From positions 186,001-250,000 of the forward strand of contig NZ_JACJRU010000001.1 of assembly GCF_014697425.1 (NCBI RefSeq): a stretch of 64,000 nt of DNA. Reading direction: 5' to 3'. Shown here piece by piece: positions 28,309-36,510 of the stretch. The notes beneath the pieces are model-generated. The model was not told where the DNA came from, made no database searches, and saw nothing but the letters and a program-made list of their open reading frames with translations. Position 1 is the first letter of the stretch. Every line of letters starts with the position of its first letter. This DNA comes from Nostoc sp. FACHB-110 (GTDB taxonomy: Bacteria > Cyanobacteriota > Cyanobacteriia > Cyanobacteriales > Nostocaceae). The position numbers and the translations under genes were made by a program.

Positions 28309-30336
28309 ATGCAAGACTTTGTAGTAAATTTTTTTAGCACCGACTCATTTATTCCTCACGGTCACTGCTACCTGTGGAAACCAGGGTTAGTTTGGTTACA
28401 CATAATTTCTGATGCCATCATTGCCCTGGCTTACTATTCCATTCCCTTAACGTTGTTCTACTTTGTTCGCAAACGGCAAGATTTACCTTTTTCTTGGATA
28501 TTTTTGTTATTTGCTGGGTTTATTATTTTTTGTGGCACAACGCACATTTTTGAGATTTGGACACTCTGGCATCCAACTTATTGGTTATCGGGAACTCTCA
28601 AAGCTGCAACAGCGATTGTCTCATTATTTACAGCGATCGAACTTGTCGCATTATTGCCAAAAGCACTCGCTTTACCTAGTCCGTTGCAATTAAGAGAAGC
28701 CAACAAGGCATTACAGACACAAATAGAAGAACGCTTGCAAGTTGAGAAGCAACTTAGGCACTTACAAGACGAACTAGAGCAACGTGTACAAGCAAGAACA
28801 GCCCAGTTAGTGCAAGTTAATCAGCAGTTACAACAAGAAATAGATGAGCGACTCCAAGCCGAAGTTGCTTTGCGAATCAGTCGTGAGCGCTTACTCTTAG
28901 CGCAACAAGTGGGCAAAATCGGAACCTACGAATGGAAGATTAAAACCGGAGAATTAATTTGGACAGAAGAAATGGAGGGACTATTTGGCTTGGAACCCGA
29001 AAGTTTTGCGGGTAGCTATGAACACTGGTTAAAAAAATTATATTCAATTGATGGCGTTGATGCAGACTTCGCAGCCCAACAAACAATCACTCAAGGAAAC
29101 GATTTAGCGACTGAATTGCGGATTATGCTTCCTGATGGCAGAATTCGCTGGGTCGCCACTAAGGCCAAGATTTTCTCTGATGATGGTGGTCAACCAGATC
29201 GCTTAATTGGGGTAAATATGGACATTACCGAACATAAGGAAGTCCAACAAGAACTCCAACAAACACTACAAACCTTAAGTACTCTTATCCAAGCTTCACC
29301 ACTGCCAATTGTAGTCATTGAACCAAACATGAAGGTGCAACTGTGGAGTCTCGCAGCCGAGAAATTATTTGGTTGGAATGCAGTGGAAGTTTTAGGTCAA
29401 CCAATTCCGATTTTTTCCCCAGATAAACAAGCAGAATTTAGCCAAATTTCTGCTGCAATTGCTAGAGGAGAACTATTTGCCGGTGTAGAAACTTGCCGTC
29501 GCCAGCATGATGATTCCAAGGTAATAGTTAGTGTTTCGACAGCACCACTTTATGACGAACAAAATAATTTCAAGTCGATTTTGCTGATTTTTCAAGATAT
29601 CACCGAACAGCAAGCAATAGAGCAAATGAAAAACGAGTTCATTTCCATTGTCAGCCATGAACTGCGTACCCCACTCACCGCCATTCAAGGATTTTTAGGA
29701 CTGCTAAATACTAATATTTACGACAATAGACCAGAAAAAGCCAAACGCATGATTCAACAAGCTTTAACTAATAGCGATCGCCTCGTGCGTTTAGTCAATG
29801 ATATTTTAGACTTAGAGCGATTGACTTCTGGAAGAATCGAACTAGTCAAAGAAGTTTGCCACGCTGCCGATTTAATGCAAAAAGCCGTAGAAGGTGTACA
29901 GTCCATTGCCATCACTGCGGCGATTAGTATTTCAATTACGCCCACCACCGCTTGTGTGTGGGCTTGTCCTGATTTAATCATTCAAACTTTAACCAATTTA
30001 TTAAGTAACGCCATCAAGTTTTCACCGCGTTACTCAATGATTTCTCTGTCTGCGGCAATTCAAGGCGACTGGGTACTCTTTCAAGTCCAAGACCAAGGTC
30101 GCGGTATTCCCGCCGATAAACTCGAAACCATCTTTGAAAGGTTTGGGCAAGTAGATATTTCTGATGCTCGTGCCAAGGGAGGTACAGGCCTTGGGTTAGC
30201 CATTTGTCAAAATATCATTCAACAGCATGATGGTAGTATTTGGGCAGAAAGTACCCTTGGGGAAGGCAGCACCTTTTATTTCACTTTGCCATTTGTTGTT
30301 TATGATTCTTTATCCAGAGTGATGAAAGAGTCCTAA
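28309..30336 (+). CDS. ethylene-receptor-like sensor histidine kinase
   Basis: The first 125 residues form three membrane helices with the ethylene-binding-domain features: HGHCYLWKPGLVWLHIISDA, and FCGTTHI with Cys75 and His79 as the copper ligands of plant ETR1. A coiled coil follows (about 128-190), then two PAS/PAC sensor modules (about 195-310 and 320-430). The kinase core has SIVSHELRTPL (phosphorylated His near 449), the N box LLSNAIKFS, G1 DQGRGIP and GGTGLGL. It resembles cyanobacterial Etr1-type sensors that respond to ethylene or light. No response regulator is next to it. It overlaps the end of the convergent Nudix gene by 4 bp. Confidence 0.95.
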   Translation: MQDFVVNFFSTDSFIPHGHCYLWKPGLVWLHIISDAIIALAYYSIPLTLFYFVRKRQDLPFSWIFLLFAGFIIFCGTTHIFEIWTLWHPTYWLSGTLKAATAIVSLFTAIELVALLPKALALPSPLQLREANKALQTQIEERLQVEKQLRHLQDELEQRVQARTAQLVQVNQQLQQEIDERLQAEVALRISRERLLLAQQVGKIGTYEWKIKTGELIWTEEMEGLFGLEPESFAGSYEHWLKKLYSIDGVDADFAAQQTITQGNDLATELRIMLPDGRIRWVATKAKIFSDDGGQPDRLIGVNMDITEHKEVQQELQQTLQTLSTLIQASPLPIVVIEPNMKVQLWSLAAEKLFGWNAVEVLGQPIPIFSPDKQAEFSQISAAIARGELFAGVETCRRQHDDSKVIVSVSTAPLYDEQNNFKSILLIFQDITEQQAIEQMKNEFISIVSHELRTPLTAIQGFLGLLNTNIYDNRPEKAKRMIQQALTNSDRLVRLVNDILDLERLTSGRIELVKEVCHAADLMQKAVEGVQSIAITAAISISITPTTACVWACPDLIIQTLTNLLSNAIKFSPRYSMISLSAAIQGDWVLFQVQDQGRGIPADKLETIFERFGQVDISDARAKGGTGLGLAICQNIIQQHDGSIWAESTLGEGSTFYFTLPFVVYDSLSRVMKES

Positions 30337-30791
30337 AATATGGAAATATGGGTGGGGATTGAAGATTGAAAAGAAGCTGATTTTACTTGAAAAAACTGTT
30401 TGAGAATTCTTTTGAGAGAGTTTTGTTTGACTAGTTGGATAGCACTAGCAACATCTAGCCATTCTCTTTGTCTTTGTCCTACTTCAGGATAATCTTCACT
30501 GAGCATTTCAACTAACAATAAATACATCTGCACCCGGTAAATTTTGCCGCGTTTGCGATATCTGTATGTGCCGACTTTATTCACATCTACCTGACCAATG
30601 ATCCCGGCTTCTTCCCAGGCTTCTTTGGCAGCCGAGGCAGGTGGACTCATACCTTTGCAAATTCCACCTTTAGGAATTACCCAATTATTGCGATCGCGGC
30701 TTGTAATCAACAAGACTTCGACGTTGCCATTTTGGCATCTATAAGGAATTACCCCCGACTGCTGGAAAATTTTGCTGACTTTTTGACTCAT
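30333..30791 (-). CDS. Nudix-fold protein with altered Nudix box
   Basis: The 152-residue protein has the Nudix fold pattern seen in diphosphoinositol-type hydrolases: SGVIPYRCQNGNVEVLLITSR and WVIPKGGICKGMSPPASAAKEAWEEAGIIG are its N-terminal strand and Nudix helix. In the standard GX5EX7REUXEEXGU signature the first Glu is Ser here and the Arg is Lys, but the metal-binding EAWEEAG remains. It probably still cleaves a nucleoside diphosphate or polyphosphate, although this is uncertain. Its stop overlaps the histidine kinase stop region on the other strand. Confidence 0.85.
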   Translation of the reverse strand: MSQKVSKIFQQSGVIPYRCQNGNVEVLLITSRDRNNWVIPKGGICKGMSPPASAAKEAWEEAGIIGQVDVNKVGTYRYRKRGKIYRVQMYLLLVEMLSEDYPEVGQRQREWLDVASAIQLVKQNSLKRILKQFFQVKSASFQSSIPTHISIF

Positions 30792-31084
30792 GAATCTTCT
30801 GGAACAGTTTAATCATAAAACAACGCAAACGGCAATTTCAGACCAGTTTCATTTTAATATAGTTATCAAGCATCAAAAATAAAGCAAATAACTTTTCAAG
30901 TAAAAAGTAAAAAATTAAAAGTAGAAAAATATTTCCTCTCAGTTTAAGGAATTTAACAAAGTATAAATGTTTTTTTTGCTACATCTGTCCAACCTCCTAT
31001 TCTGAGTTTAATTCCACAAATTAGGTACTTATAGACCATATTTATTGCTTTTGCCCTTTAACTTTTTACTTTTGCCTTTTCATC
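30792..31084. other. intergenic stretch with A/T-rich inverted repeat
   Basis: No gene is seen. AAGTAAAAAGTAAAAAATT-type sequence near 30898-30927 is the complement of the TTTAACTTTTTACTTTTGCC region near 31056-31076. This is the same heptamer-like A/T repeat family as between rbcL and rbcX. Confidence 0.5.
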
Positions 31085-32302
31085 TCATGCTGGCTTGTGA
31101 TCTAAACGAATCGCCGCCTCTAGTGCGGCTTTTTCTTTAGCCCGGCGGGCATAAGGTTGCAATTGGGCGCGATCGCAGCCTGTTAAAATACTTAAATCTT
31201 CTAAGTTCATTCCACGCATAATCATTTCCACACGCCAAGTTTGTTGTGTTTGGGAAATGTCTGGCGGCTTTCCTTGCGGTGTAAGTAGTCCTTGTGTCCA
31301 AATTTGCCAGCGTTTTAGTATTTCCGCATCCGTCAGAGAATTACCTTCATCGCCAATAAACATAGGGGAATAATTATCTTTACGACTTTTTAACCATTTC
31401 ATGAGTGGATTATTAGTGTAAGTCCCGTAATTTTTTCCTAAAATCCATTGATTTACAGGCACTTGGCGGGGTAATCCTGGGGTAGTGATTTGCAGCAAGT
31501 GACCTTGGGGATCGCATACTTGATGCGATCGTTGTAAACCAATTATTTCTGTAATTGATAAACCAGCACCAAATAACAAGTAAGCTAGAGCATAGTCTTG
31601 GATTCCTGACTTTTTGGCATTTTGCAGAATTTCATGGACTAAAACCGCTGGTAAATCAACTACTTCTTGAGTAATTAAAACTTCTTTAACTGATTGCGGT
31701 ACAGAGGACATAGCACCATGTAAAAACAACTCTACTAAATTCTCTAAAAAATCGTTTCTATCTTCCCACAGTTCATGAAATTCGCTGGTGAATTCAATCA
31801 CCGCATAACCCAAAATCATTCCATTGAGTAAACTAGCTAATTTCTCTGCCGGTAGGTAAGTATTTAGGTCTCCCTGCTGAATTACGGTAGCCAAATACTG
31901 CGCTACATAGCGATTAGCTTCTGTTAATCCTCGGCCTAAAGCACGGCGATTTTCCGCCGGAAATTGGTCAGCTTCACCCACCACAGACCGGACAAACTCA
32001 GGGACTCGTTCTAATGTATGTAAGCTCTCACTTGCATAGTCTTTTAAGGCTTGATAGACATTGCCAGGAGGATTCGCCCTTCTAACTAAAGATTCTCCCA
32101 AATCCTTAAACGCTGCTGATTCTTCTAACACAGCTAAAAGTAGCCCATGTTTATTGCCGAAATGACGAAATAGTGTCACTTCATTTACTTCAGCTTTTTC
32201 AGCTATTTGGCGTGTAGTAGTATTACTGACCCCCTGAGTAGTAAATAAATCTAACGCTGCTTGAATAAGTCGTTGTCGGGCTGAAACAGATTGAGATGCC
32301 AT
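31085..32302 (-). CDS. TetR regulator fused to inactive tyrosine-recombinase-like domain
   Basis: From ATG 32302 the protein has 405 residues. The TetR DNA-binding domain is complete (about 4-55: ARQRLIQAALDLFTTQGVSN, TTRQIAEKAEVNEVTLFRHF), followed by a helical ligand/dimer domain to about 205. The last 190 residues are unlike TetR: LLFGAGLSITEIIGL (243-256), QVPV, QTWR near 357 and QPYARRA near 384 line up with the RhtxELxxL, HxLRH and Tyr blocks of tyrosine recombinases. The first catalytic Arg is Ser, and His residues are Gln and Cys, so catalysis is unlikely. It is divergent from the desaturase gene with two palindromic operators between them. Confidence 0.82.
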   Translation of the reverse strand: MASQSVSARQRLIQAALDLFTTQGVSNTTTRQIAEKAEVNEVTLFRHFGNKHGLLLAVLEESAAFKDLGESLVRRANPPGNVYQALKDYASESLHTLERVPEFVRSVVGEADQFPAENRRALGRGLTEANRYVAQYLATVIQQGDLNTYLPAEKLASLLNGMILGYAVIEFTSEFHELWEDRNDFLENLVELFLHGAMSSVPQSVKEVLITQEVVDLPAVLVHEILQNAKKSGIQDYALAYLLFGAGLSITEIIGLQRSHQVCDPQGHLLQITTPGLPRQVPVNQWILGKNYGTYTNNPLMKWLKSRKDNYSPMFIGDEGNSLTDAEILKRWQIWTQGLLTPQGKPPDISQTQQTWRVEMIMRGMNLEDLSILTGCDRAQLQPYARRAKEKAALEAAIRLDHKPA

Positions 32303-32309
32303 AAGAAAA

Positions 32310-32328
32310 ATGCAAGTGGCACTTGCAT
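32310..32328. promoter_or_regulatory. operator palindrome 1 (TetR-type)
   Basis: ATGCAAGTGGCACTTGCAT is a perfect 19-bp palindrome with a single central base, starting 8 bp upstream of the TetR start codon. Its core GCAAGT-N3-ACTTGC recurs at 32359-32373. Size, symmetry and position are those of an autoregulatory TetR site. Confidence 0.75.
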
Positions 32329-32358
32329 AAAAAACCAATAGTTGTTACGATGCCTAAT

Positions 32359-32373
32359 GTAAGTGATACTTGC
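32359..32373. promoter_or_regulatory. operator palindrome 2 (TetR-type)
   Basis: GTAAGTGATACTTGC repeats the core of operator 1 with one changed base in the arms and the same 3-bp spacer. The centres of the two sites are 47 bp apart. It lies on the desaturase side of the divergent promoter region. Confidence 0.68.
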
Positions 32374-32475
32374 TTAGTTCACTGTAACGAACTAGTTTAC
32401 AGAATGGAAAAACTTCTTGGGGAAGTTTGCCCAAATCACAGCAAATCACTGCACGATCCATCAACGGAAATGTTT

Positions 32476-33333
32476 ATGACTGCAAAATATCTGGCGGTTG
32501 CCCCTGAGACAAGAAAATCACCTCGCCTCAGATGGGTAAATGTGGCGTTTTTTGCTGCTTTTCATGCCTTAGCTTTGTTGGCTCCTTGGTTTTTTTCTTG
32601 GTCAGCATTGGGATTGTTAATATTTCTCCATTGGTTGTTTGGAAGTATTGGCATCTGCCTAGGATATCATCGACTATTAAGCCATCGGAGTTTCCAAGTA
32701 CCCAAGTGGTTAGAATATGTAATCGCCACTATCGGAGCCTTAGCCATGCAAGGCGGGCCGATTTTTTGGATTGGTGGACACCGCCAGCACCACGCCCATA
32801 CAGAAGATATCAATTTAGATCCCTACTCTGCCAAGCGCGGATTTTGGTGGAGTCATATGCTGTGGATTATGTGTCCTCGTCCTGAGTTTTTTGACTATGA
32901 AATCTATAAAAAATACGCACCTGACTTAGAAAGACAACCCTTTTATCGCTGGTTAGATCGCTACTTTTTATTATTGCAAATTCCCTTAGGAATTTTGTTG
33001 TATGCTTTGGGCGGCTGGTCTTTTGTCGTCTACGGAATGTTTGTGAGAGCAGTTTTGTTGTGGCACTCCACTTGGTTTGTCAATTCTGCATCACACATTT
33101 GGGGTTATCGCACCTTTGATGCCAACGACGAAGCGCGTAACTTGTGGTGGGTATCCCTGCTAACTCATGGCGAAGGCTGGCACAACAACCATCATACTTT
33201 TCCCCACGTAGCCAAAGCCGGATTTCAGTGGTGGGAGATTGATATCACCTGGTGGAGTATTAAAGCTTTAGAAAAATTGGGTTTAGCCAAGAAAATAGTA
33301 TTACCTCCGGCTCACCTTGCAAGTCACAGATGA
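32476..33333 (+). CDS. fatty acid desaturase, delta-9 type
   Basis: The protein (285 residues from ATG 32476) has the three histidine boxes of membrane acyl-lipid/acyl-CoA desaturases: HRLLSHRS, HRQHHAHTED and HNNHH, which bind the di-iron centre. Hydrophobic segments flank box 1 and lie between boxes 2 and 3. It should introduce the first double bond into membrane fatty acids, as DesC does. The frame is open to a TTG at 32323 and an ATG at 32404, but 32323 is inside an operator; GGAA lies 8 bp before ATG 32476, which I prefer. It is divergent from the TetR fusion gene, its probable regulator, and overlaps the convergent ogt by 10 bp. Confidence 0.88.
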   Translation: MTAKYLAVAPETRKSPRLRWVNVAFFAAFHALALLAPWFFSWSALGLLIFLHWLFGSIGICLGYHRLLSHRSFQVPKWLEYVIATIGALAMQGGPIFWIGGHRQHHAHTEDINLDPYSAKRGFWWSHMLWIMCPRPEFFDYEIYKKYAPDLERQPFYRWLDRYFLLLQIPLGILLYALGGWSFVVYGMFVRAVLLWHSTWFVNSASHIWGYRTFDANDEARNLWWVSLLTHGEGWHNNHHTFPHVAKAGFQWWEIDITWWSIKALEKLGLAKKIVLPPAHLASHR

Positions 33334-33827
33334 ATTACCCCTTCATGATTTAACAACCAACGCTTGCGTTCTAACCCACCTGCATAGCCTGTGAGTGTAG
33401 CGTTAGCACCAATGACTCGATGACAAGGAAGCACAAGCGCAACGGGATTAAGTGAATTTGCCATGCCGACAGCACGATAAGCAGTCGGCTTACCAATTTT
33501 TGCCGCTAAATCAGCATAAGAAATAGTGCTTCCCCAAGGTATCGAGCGCAATGCAAGCCATACTTGCTGCTGAAATGCAGTTCCACCAGTGCTGATGAGA
33601 ATGTTGTTTAGGCTGGTGCGCTCGCCCTCAAAATAAGCTTGAATTTTACTACTAAAACCCTGGGGATTTTTGACATATTTCAAATCAAAACTACCATAAC
33701 GCCTCTGAAGCAGCTTAAACATTCGTTGTTCATAATCAGCAAAATCTAAAGCGCAAAGTTTTTCACCATCCGAGGCAATTAAAATCGTGCCAATTTCTGA
33801 ATTGATTTTGTCAACTAGTAATTTCAT
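33324..33827 (-). CDS. ogt: methylated-DNA-[protein]-cysteine S-methyltransferase
   Basis: The 167-residue protein repairs O6-alkylguanine by moving the alkyl group to its own cysteine. The active site PCHRVIG (Cys near 134), the preceding YRAVGMANSLNP helix-turn-helix region and TGYAGGLERKRWLLNHE are all present. The N-terminal domain is short and lacks the Ada DNA-damage-sensing module, so this is the Ogt/MGMT type. The neighbouring UDG-like gene on the same strand may form a DNA repair group with it, though 167 bp separate them. Confidence 0.93.
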   Translation of the reverse strand: MKLLVDKINSEIGTILIASDGEKLCALDFADYEQRMFKLLQRRYGSFDLKYVKNPQGFSSKIQAYFEGERTSLNNILISTGGTAFQQQVWLALRSIPWGSTISYADLAAKIGKPTAYRAVGMANSLNPVALVLPCHRVIGANATLTGYAGGLERKRWLLNHEGVIHL

Positions 33828-33994
33828 AGTTTAATTTTTTATCGAAGTTATTTTGACGAAAATTTAAATTTTCATACTAAATATTAATTGTAACTTTATA
33901 CATTTATAATATTATTACTTGTTGTTAGACAATTTTGTAAACTAGTAATTTCATCGTTTTATACCTTTGCCATAACGAAAAACTTAAAAATCTT

Positions 33995-34771
33995 CTATAG
34001 TTCAGCCAATTCACTAAAAACTTTTTGCTTCCAAAAGTCGATTTTATTTTCTCGCGTTACTGGTTTATTTAGTATTTTTCGCCATGTTCCGCACGCAGCA
34101 CCACTGCGATGAGTAAATGCTAGATGTTTGGCTTCTAAACCCATGTTTCTCACTTTACTACTTGCTTTTCCTCCCCATGTAATGATAGCTAGTGGCTCAA
34201 AAATTCTTAACTCAGCCTTTAAAACTTGAATGAAGCGATCGCGGTCTTGTTTACTTAACTTAATACCTTTATCTTTATCAGGCTGACTGACCCAAATTTT
34301 GAATATATCTGTTAAATAAACTCGATATCCTTCATCTAATAATATTTTAATTAAATCAAAGTATAGCCTAGTGCTGCGGTGTTCCTCACGACAACTTTTG
34401 AGGTGCAAAGCATAAGGTGTTGCAATACGAATTTCTTCTACTCTTTCGTCACTTTTTCTCAGAGGATCTTGTCCGACAATGACAATTGTCTTTTTATTGG
34501 AGTTATCATCATTTCTCTCAAGAATACTAGGAATATCAATCCCTATAACTAAAGCTTCGTGATAACGTTTCTGAAACTCCTCATCATCAGAGTGAAAGAT
34601 ACTTCTAGGCAGAGTACGTTCAGGAGGATAACCTTCTATCTTAAACTCCTTACGCATCACCTCATAGAAACCCTGCAACGTTTCTTGTGAAATATAAAAC
34701 ACTTTAGATAATTCCCGTTGTAAGGACTCAAACTCATCTGATTTAAATTGTGAAAATAAATACTGTGACAT
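33995..34771 (-). CDS. uracil-DNA-glycosylase-like superfamily protein
   Basis: The 258-residue protein shows the two ligand-binding motifs of the UDG fold: IVIVGQDPLRKSD (about 89-101), equivalent to the GQDPY motif, and LAFTHRSGAACGTW (about 216-229), equivalent to the HPS-type leucine loop. IITWGGKA between them is the strand before that loop. The catalytic Asp of GQDP is kept but Tyr is Leu, so it is not a family 1 enzyme. The N-terminal 70 residues are helical and unassigned. Its substrate is unknown; a base-excision role is plausible. Confidence 0.72.
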   Translation of the reverse strand: MSQYLFSQFKSDEFESLQRELSKVFYISQETLQGFYEVMRKEFKIEGYPPERTLPRSIFHSDDEEFQKRYHEALVIGIDIPSILERNDDNSNKKTIVIVGQDPLRKSDERVEEIRIATPYALHLKSCREEHRSTRLYFDLIKILLDEGYRVYLTDIFKIWVSQPDKDKGIKLSKQDRDRFIQVLKAELRIFEPLAIITWGGKASSKVRNMGLEAKHLAFTHRSGAACGTWRKILNKPVTRENKIDFWKQKVFSELAEL

Positions 34772-34870
34772 GAACTTACGGTCATTAGATTGTATTACTA
34801 TCTAGGTTGCCCGTAATTACAAATAGCCTAACAATACTGAACCTTATACAACATATACTCTTTACTTTCT

Positions 34871-34898
34871 TCTTTGTGTCTTTGCGCCTCTGCGTGAG
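34871..34898. repeat. copy of a CTTTGCGCC-type dispersed repeat
   Basis: TTTGTGTCTTTGCGCCTCTG followed by CGTGAG matches, on this or the other strand, segments at 23584-23614, 36349-36372 and 42741-42818. It lies between the UDG-like and ATP-grasp genes. Confidence 0.55.
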
Positions 34899-34940
34899 CT
34901 TTTAAACAGTCTTGTCAGCAACACCACAGTATTTAGAAGT

Positions 34941-35729
34941 CTAATGTAACTCAACCCAACATTGGGTAAAACGTTCACTTGTCCATCCAACCAAATCTGA
35001 GACTTGTCCATCACCTATTTCTACAATTCGCTTGTTACCGTCTCTACGTTCTATTACATCCACAGAGAAAAATTTACTTTCAATTCGTCTGGCACACTCT
35101 TCAACAATTTCTGGAATTTCTTCATTGGGTGAAGCGGCAAAAGGTTGTCCATATATGACAAAATAACGCTTCTCAGTCTCAGGGAGAAAATCTTCAATTT
35201 GCCGTACACAAATACCGCCTTCAATATTCCCTCGAAACTTCTGCATCTCAGCAATCACTGTTTTAATTTCTGAAGGTTGATTAATTACAGAACCAACTGA
35301 TGTTTTGAGAGATTTAACATAATCTTTGATAAAAAATCCATTCCATTCCAATTTAGTTAACTCATTTTCTAAATCATCATCGACAGAATAAAATTTAGTC
35401 TCTGGGGTTAAGTCAACTATCAAAGGATACCAATTTGGAATGTAATGTGTTGCTAAATAATCAGTCTGAGAAGTTAATATATTTGCGCCTGTACTTTGTA
35501 TAACACTAACTAACGATTCATAATCAGTAGGCGAGAGCATCCAACCTCGATAAACTACTTTTGAACCGACTTCAGGAAGAGGAATTATCTTTGATGAATT
35601 AGTACCTAATGACTCTAAAGAAATCAAAGAAGTGGCAAAGCCAGCACTTTGCACACAAGCAACTTGTTCTAAATAAGCTGCATCTGCTTTCTTGGGATTA
35701 AAGTAATCACTGGGAAAAAGAAATCTCAT
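34941..35729 (-). CDS. ATP-grasp domain protein (DUF4343-like)
   Basis: The 262-residue protein has an N-terminal pre-ATP-grasp fold (MRFLFPSDYFNPKKAD) and a C-terminal ATP-grasp-like part: GFFIKDYVKSLKTS carries the nucleotide-contacting Lys, EGGICVRQIEDF the hinge, and SVDVIERRDGNKRIVEIGDGQVS the metal-binding Asp/Glu. These fit the DUF4343 group, whose reaction is unknown but should join a carboxylate to an amine or thiol using ATP. The Nudix gene ends 11 bp upstream, so the two are probably co-transcribed. Confidence 0.78.
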   Translation of the reverse strand: MRFLFPSDYFNPKKADAAYLEQVACVQSAGFATSLISLESLGTNSSKIIPLPEVGSKVVYRGWMLSPTDYESLVSVIQSTGANILTSQTDYLATHYIPNWYPLIVDLTPETKFYSVDDDLENELTKLEWNGFFIKDYVKSLKTSVGSVINQPSEIKTVIAEMQKFRGNIEGGICVRQIEDFLPETEKRYFVIYGQPFAASPNEEIPEIVEECARRIESKFFSVDVIERRDGNKRIVEIGDGQVSDLVGWTSERFTQCWVELH

Positions 35730-35740
35730 GAAATTTTTAT

Positions 35741-36289
35741 CTAATTAATAAGTTGTAAACCTAAAAATAGAGATGCTATAGTTCCGGAAACGGAAATTTC
35801 CCCTTGAGTTATTTTCTCAAATACTGACTCTACAGGTATTAAAATCACTTCAATTTCTTCTGTGATATCTAAGTTCTGGTCGCCTACCTTAATCACATTC
35901 TCAGCTAAAAATAAATGTATGCGATTTGTATCTTTGCTTGGTTTATCATAGAATGTTGCAACTTCTTTTACTTGTTGCGCTAGATAACCAGTTTCTTCTT
36001 GTAATTCTCTAATAGCTGCTGTTTCGGCACTTTCTTGAGTGGGGTCGAAATGTCCGGCGGGTAGTTCTATAAAAAAGTCGGCTACTGCGTGTCTATATTG
36101 GCGGACAAAAACGATTTCTTTATTAATTGTAATTGGTAAAATAATGGCAATTTCTGGTTTAATACTCACAAAATAATCATCAATTATTTTACCATTGGGT
36201 AATTCGATGGTATCTTGCCTAACTTGACACCAGCGATGGTTTAATACCATATTTGATTCTAATATTTTCCACTTTTTAAGATTGCTCAT
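35741..36289 (-). CDS. Nudix hydrolase, ADP-ribose pyrophosphatase type
   Basis: The 182-residue protein has the Nudix signature ESAETAAIRELQEETGY with all metal-binding Glu residues, preceded by VRQYRHAV and ELPAGHFDP. This strand-helix pattern is typical of ADP-ribose/NDP-sugar pyrophosphatases. The first possible starts are ATG 36298 and ATG 36289 (MSNLKKW); neither has a clear Shine-Dalgarno sequence, and I chose the one nearest the conserved part. It is followed by the ATP-grasp gene after 11 bp. Confidence 0.88.
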   Translation of the reverse strand: MSNLKKWKILESNMVLNHRWCQVRQDTIELPNGKIIDDYFVSIKPEIAIILPITINKEIVFVRQYRHAVADFFIELPAGHFDPTQESAETAAIRELQEETGYLAQQVKEVATFYDKPSKDTNRIHLFLAENVIKVGDQNLDITEEIEVILIPVESVFEKITQGEISVSGTIASLFLGLQLIN

Positions 36290-36348
36290 ATATGTCATAT
36301 CATTTATGAATAAAACTGCCACTATACAGAAGCAATAATGAAACGAAC

Positions 36349-36372
36349 CGCAAAGGGCGCAAAGAACGCAAA
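36349..36372. repeat. copy of the GCGCAAAG-type dispersed repeat
   Basis: CGCAAAGGGCGCAAAGAACG followed by CAAA belongs to the same family as 23584-23614 and, inverted, 34871-34898 and 42741-42818. It lies between the Nudix gene and the divergent epimerase gene. Confidence 0.55.
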
Positions 36373-36510
36373 AAGAGAAAGTTAGCGAGATTTTGGTGCA
36401 GTTTTATGAAGAAGTGTAGGAGTTGATGAATGTAAAAAAGTATAACAGATGCAATAAATCAGCTAAAATCTCTTAAACTGTTTTTGCCCTAGCCATAATA
36501 GAGCATATTT

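Noticed and set aside
32323-32475. Longer desaturase start at TTG 32323
   Set aside because: That codon is inside the operator palindrome, and the extra residues lack similarity to desaturases.
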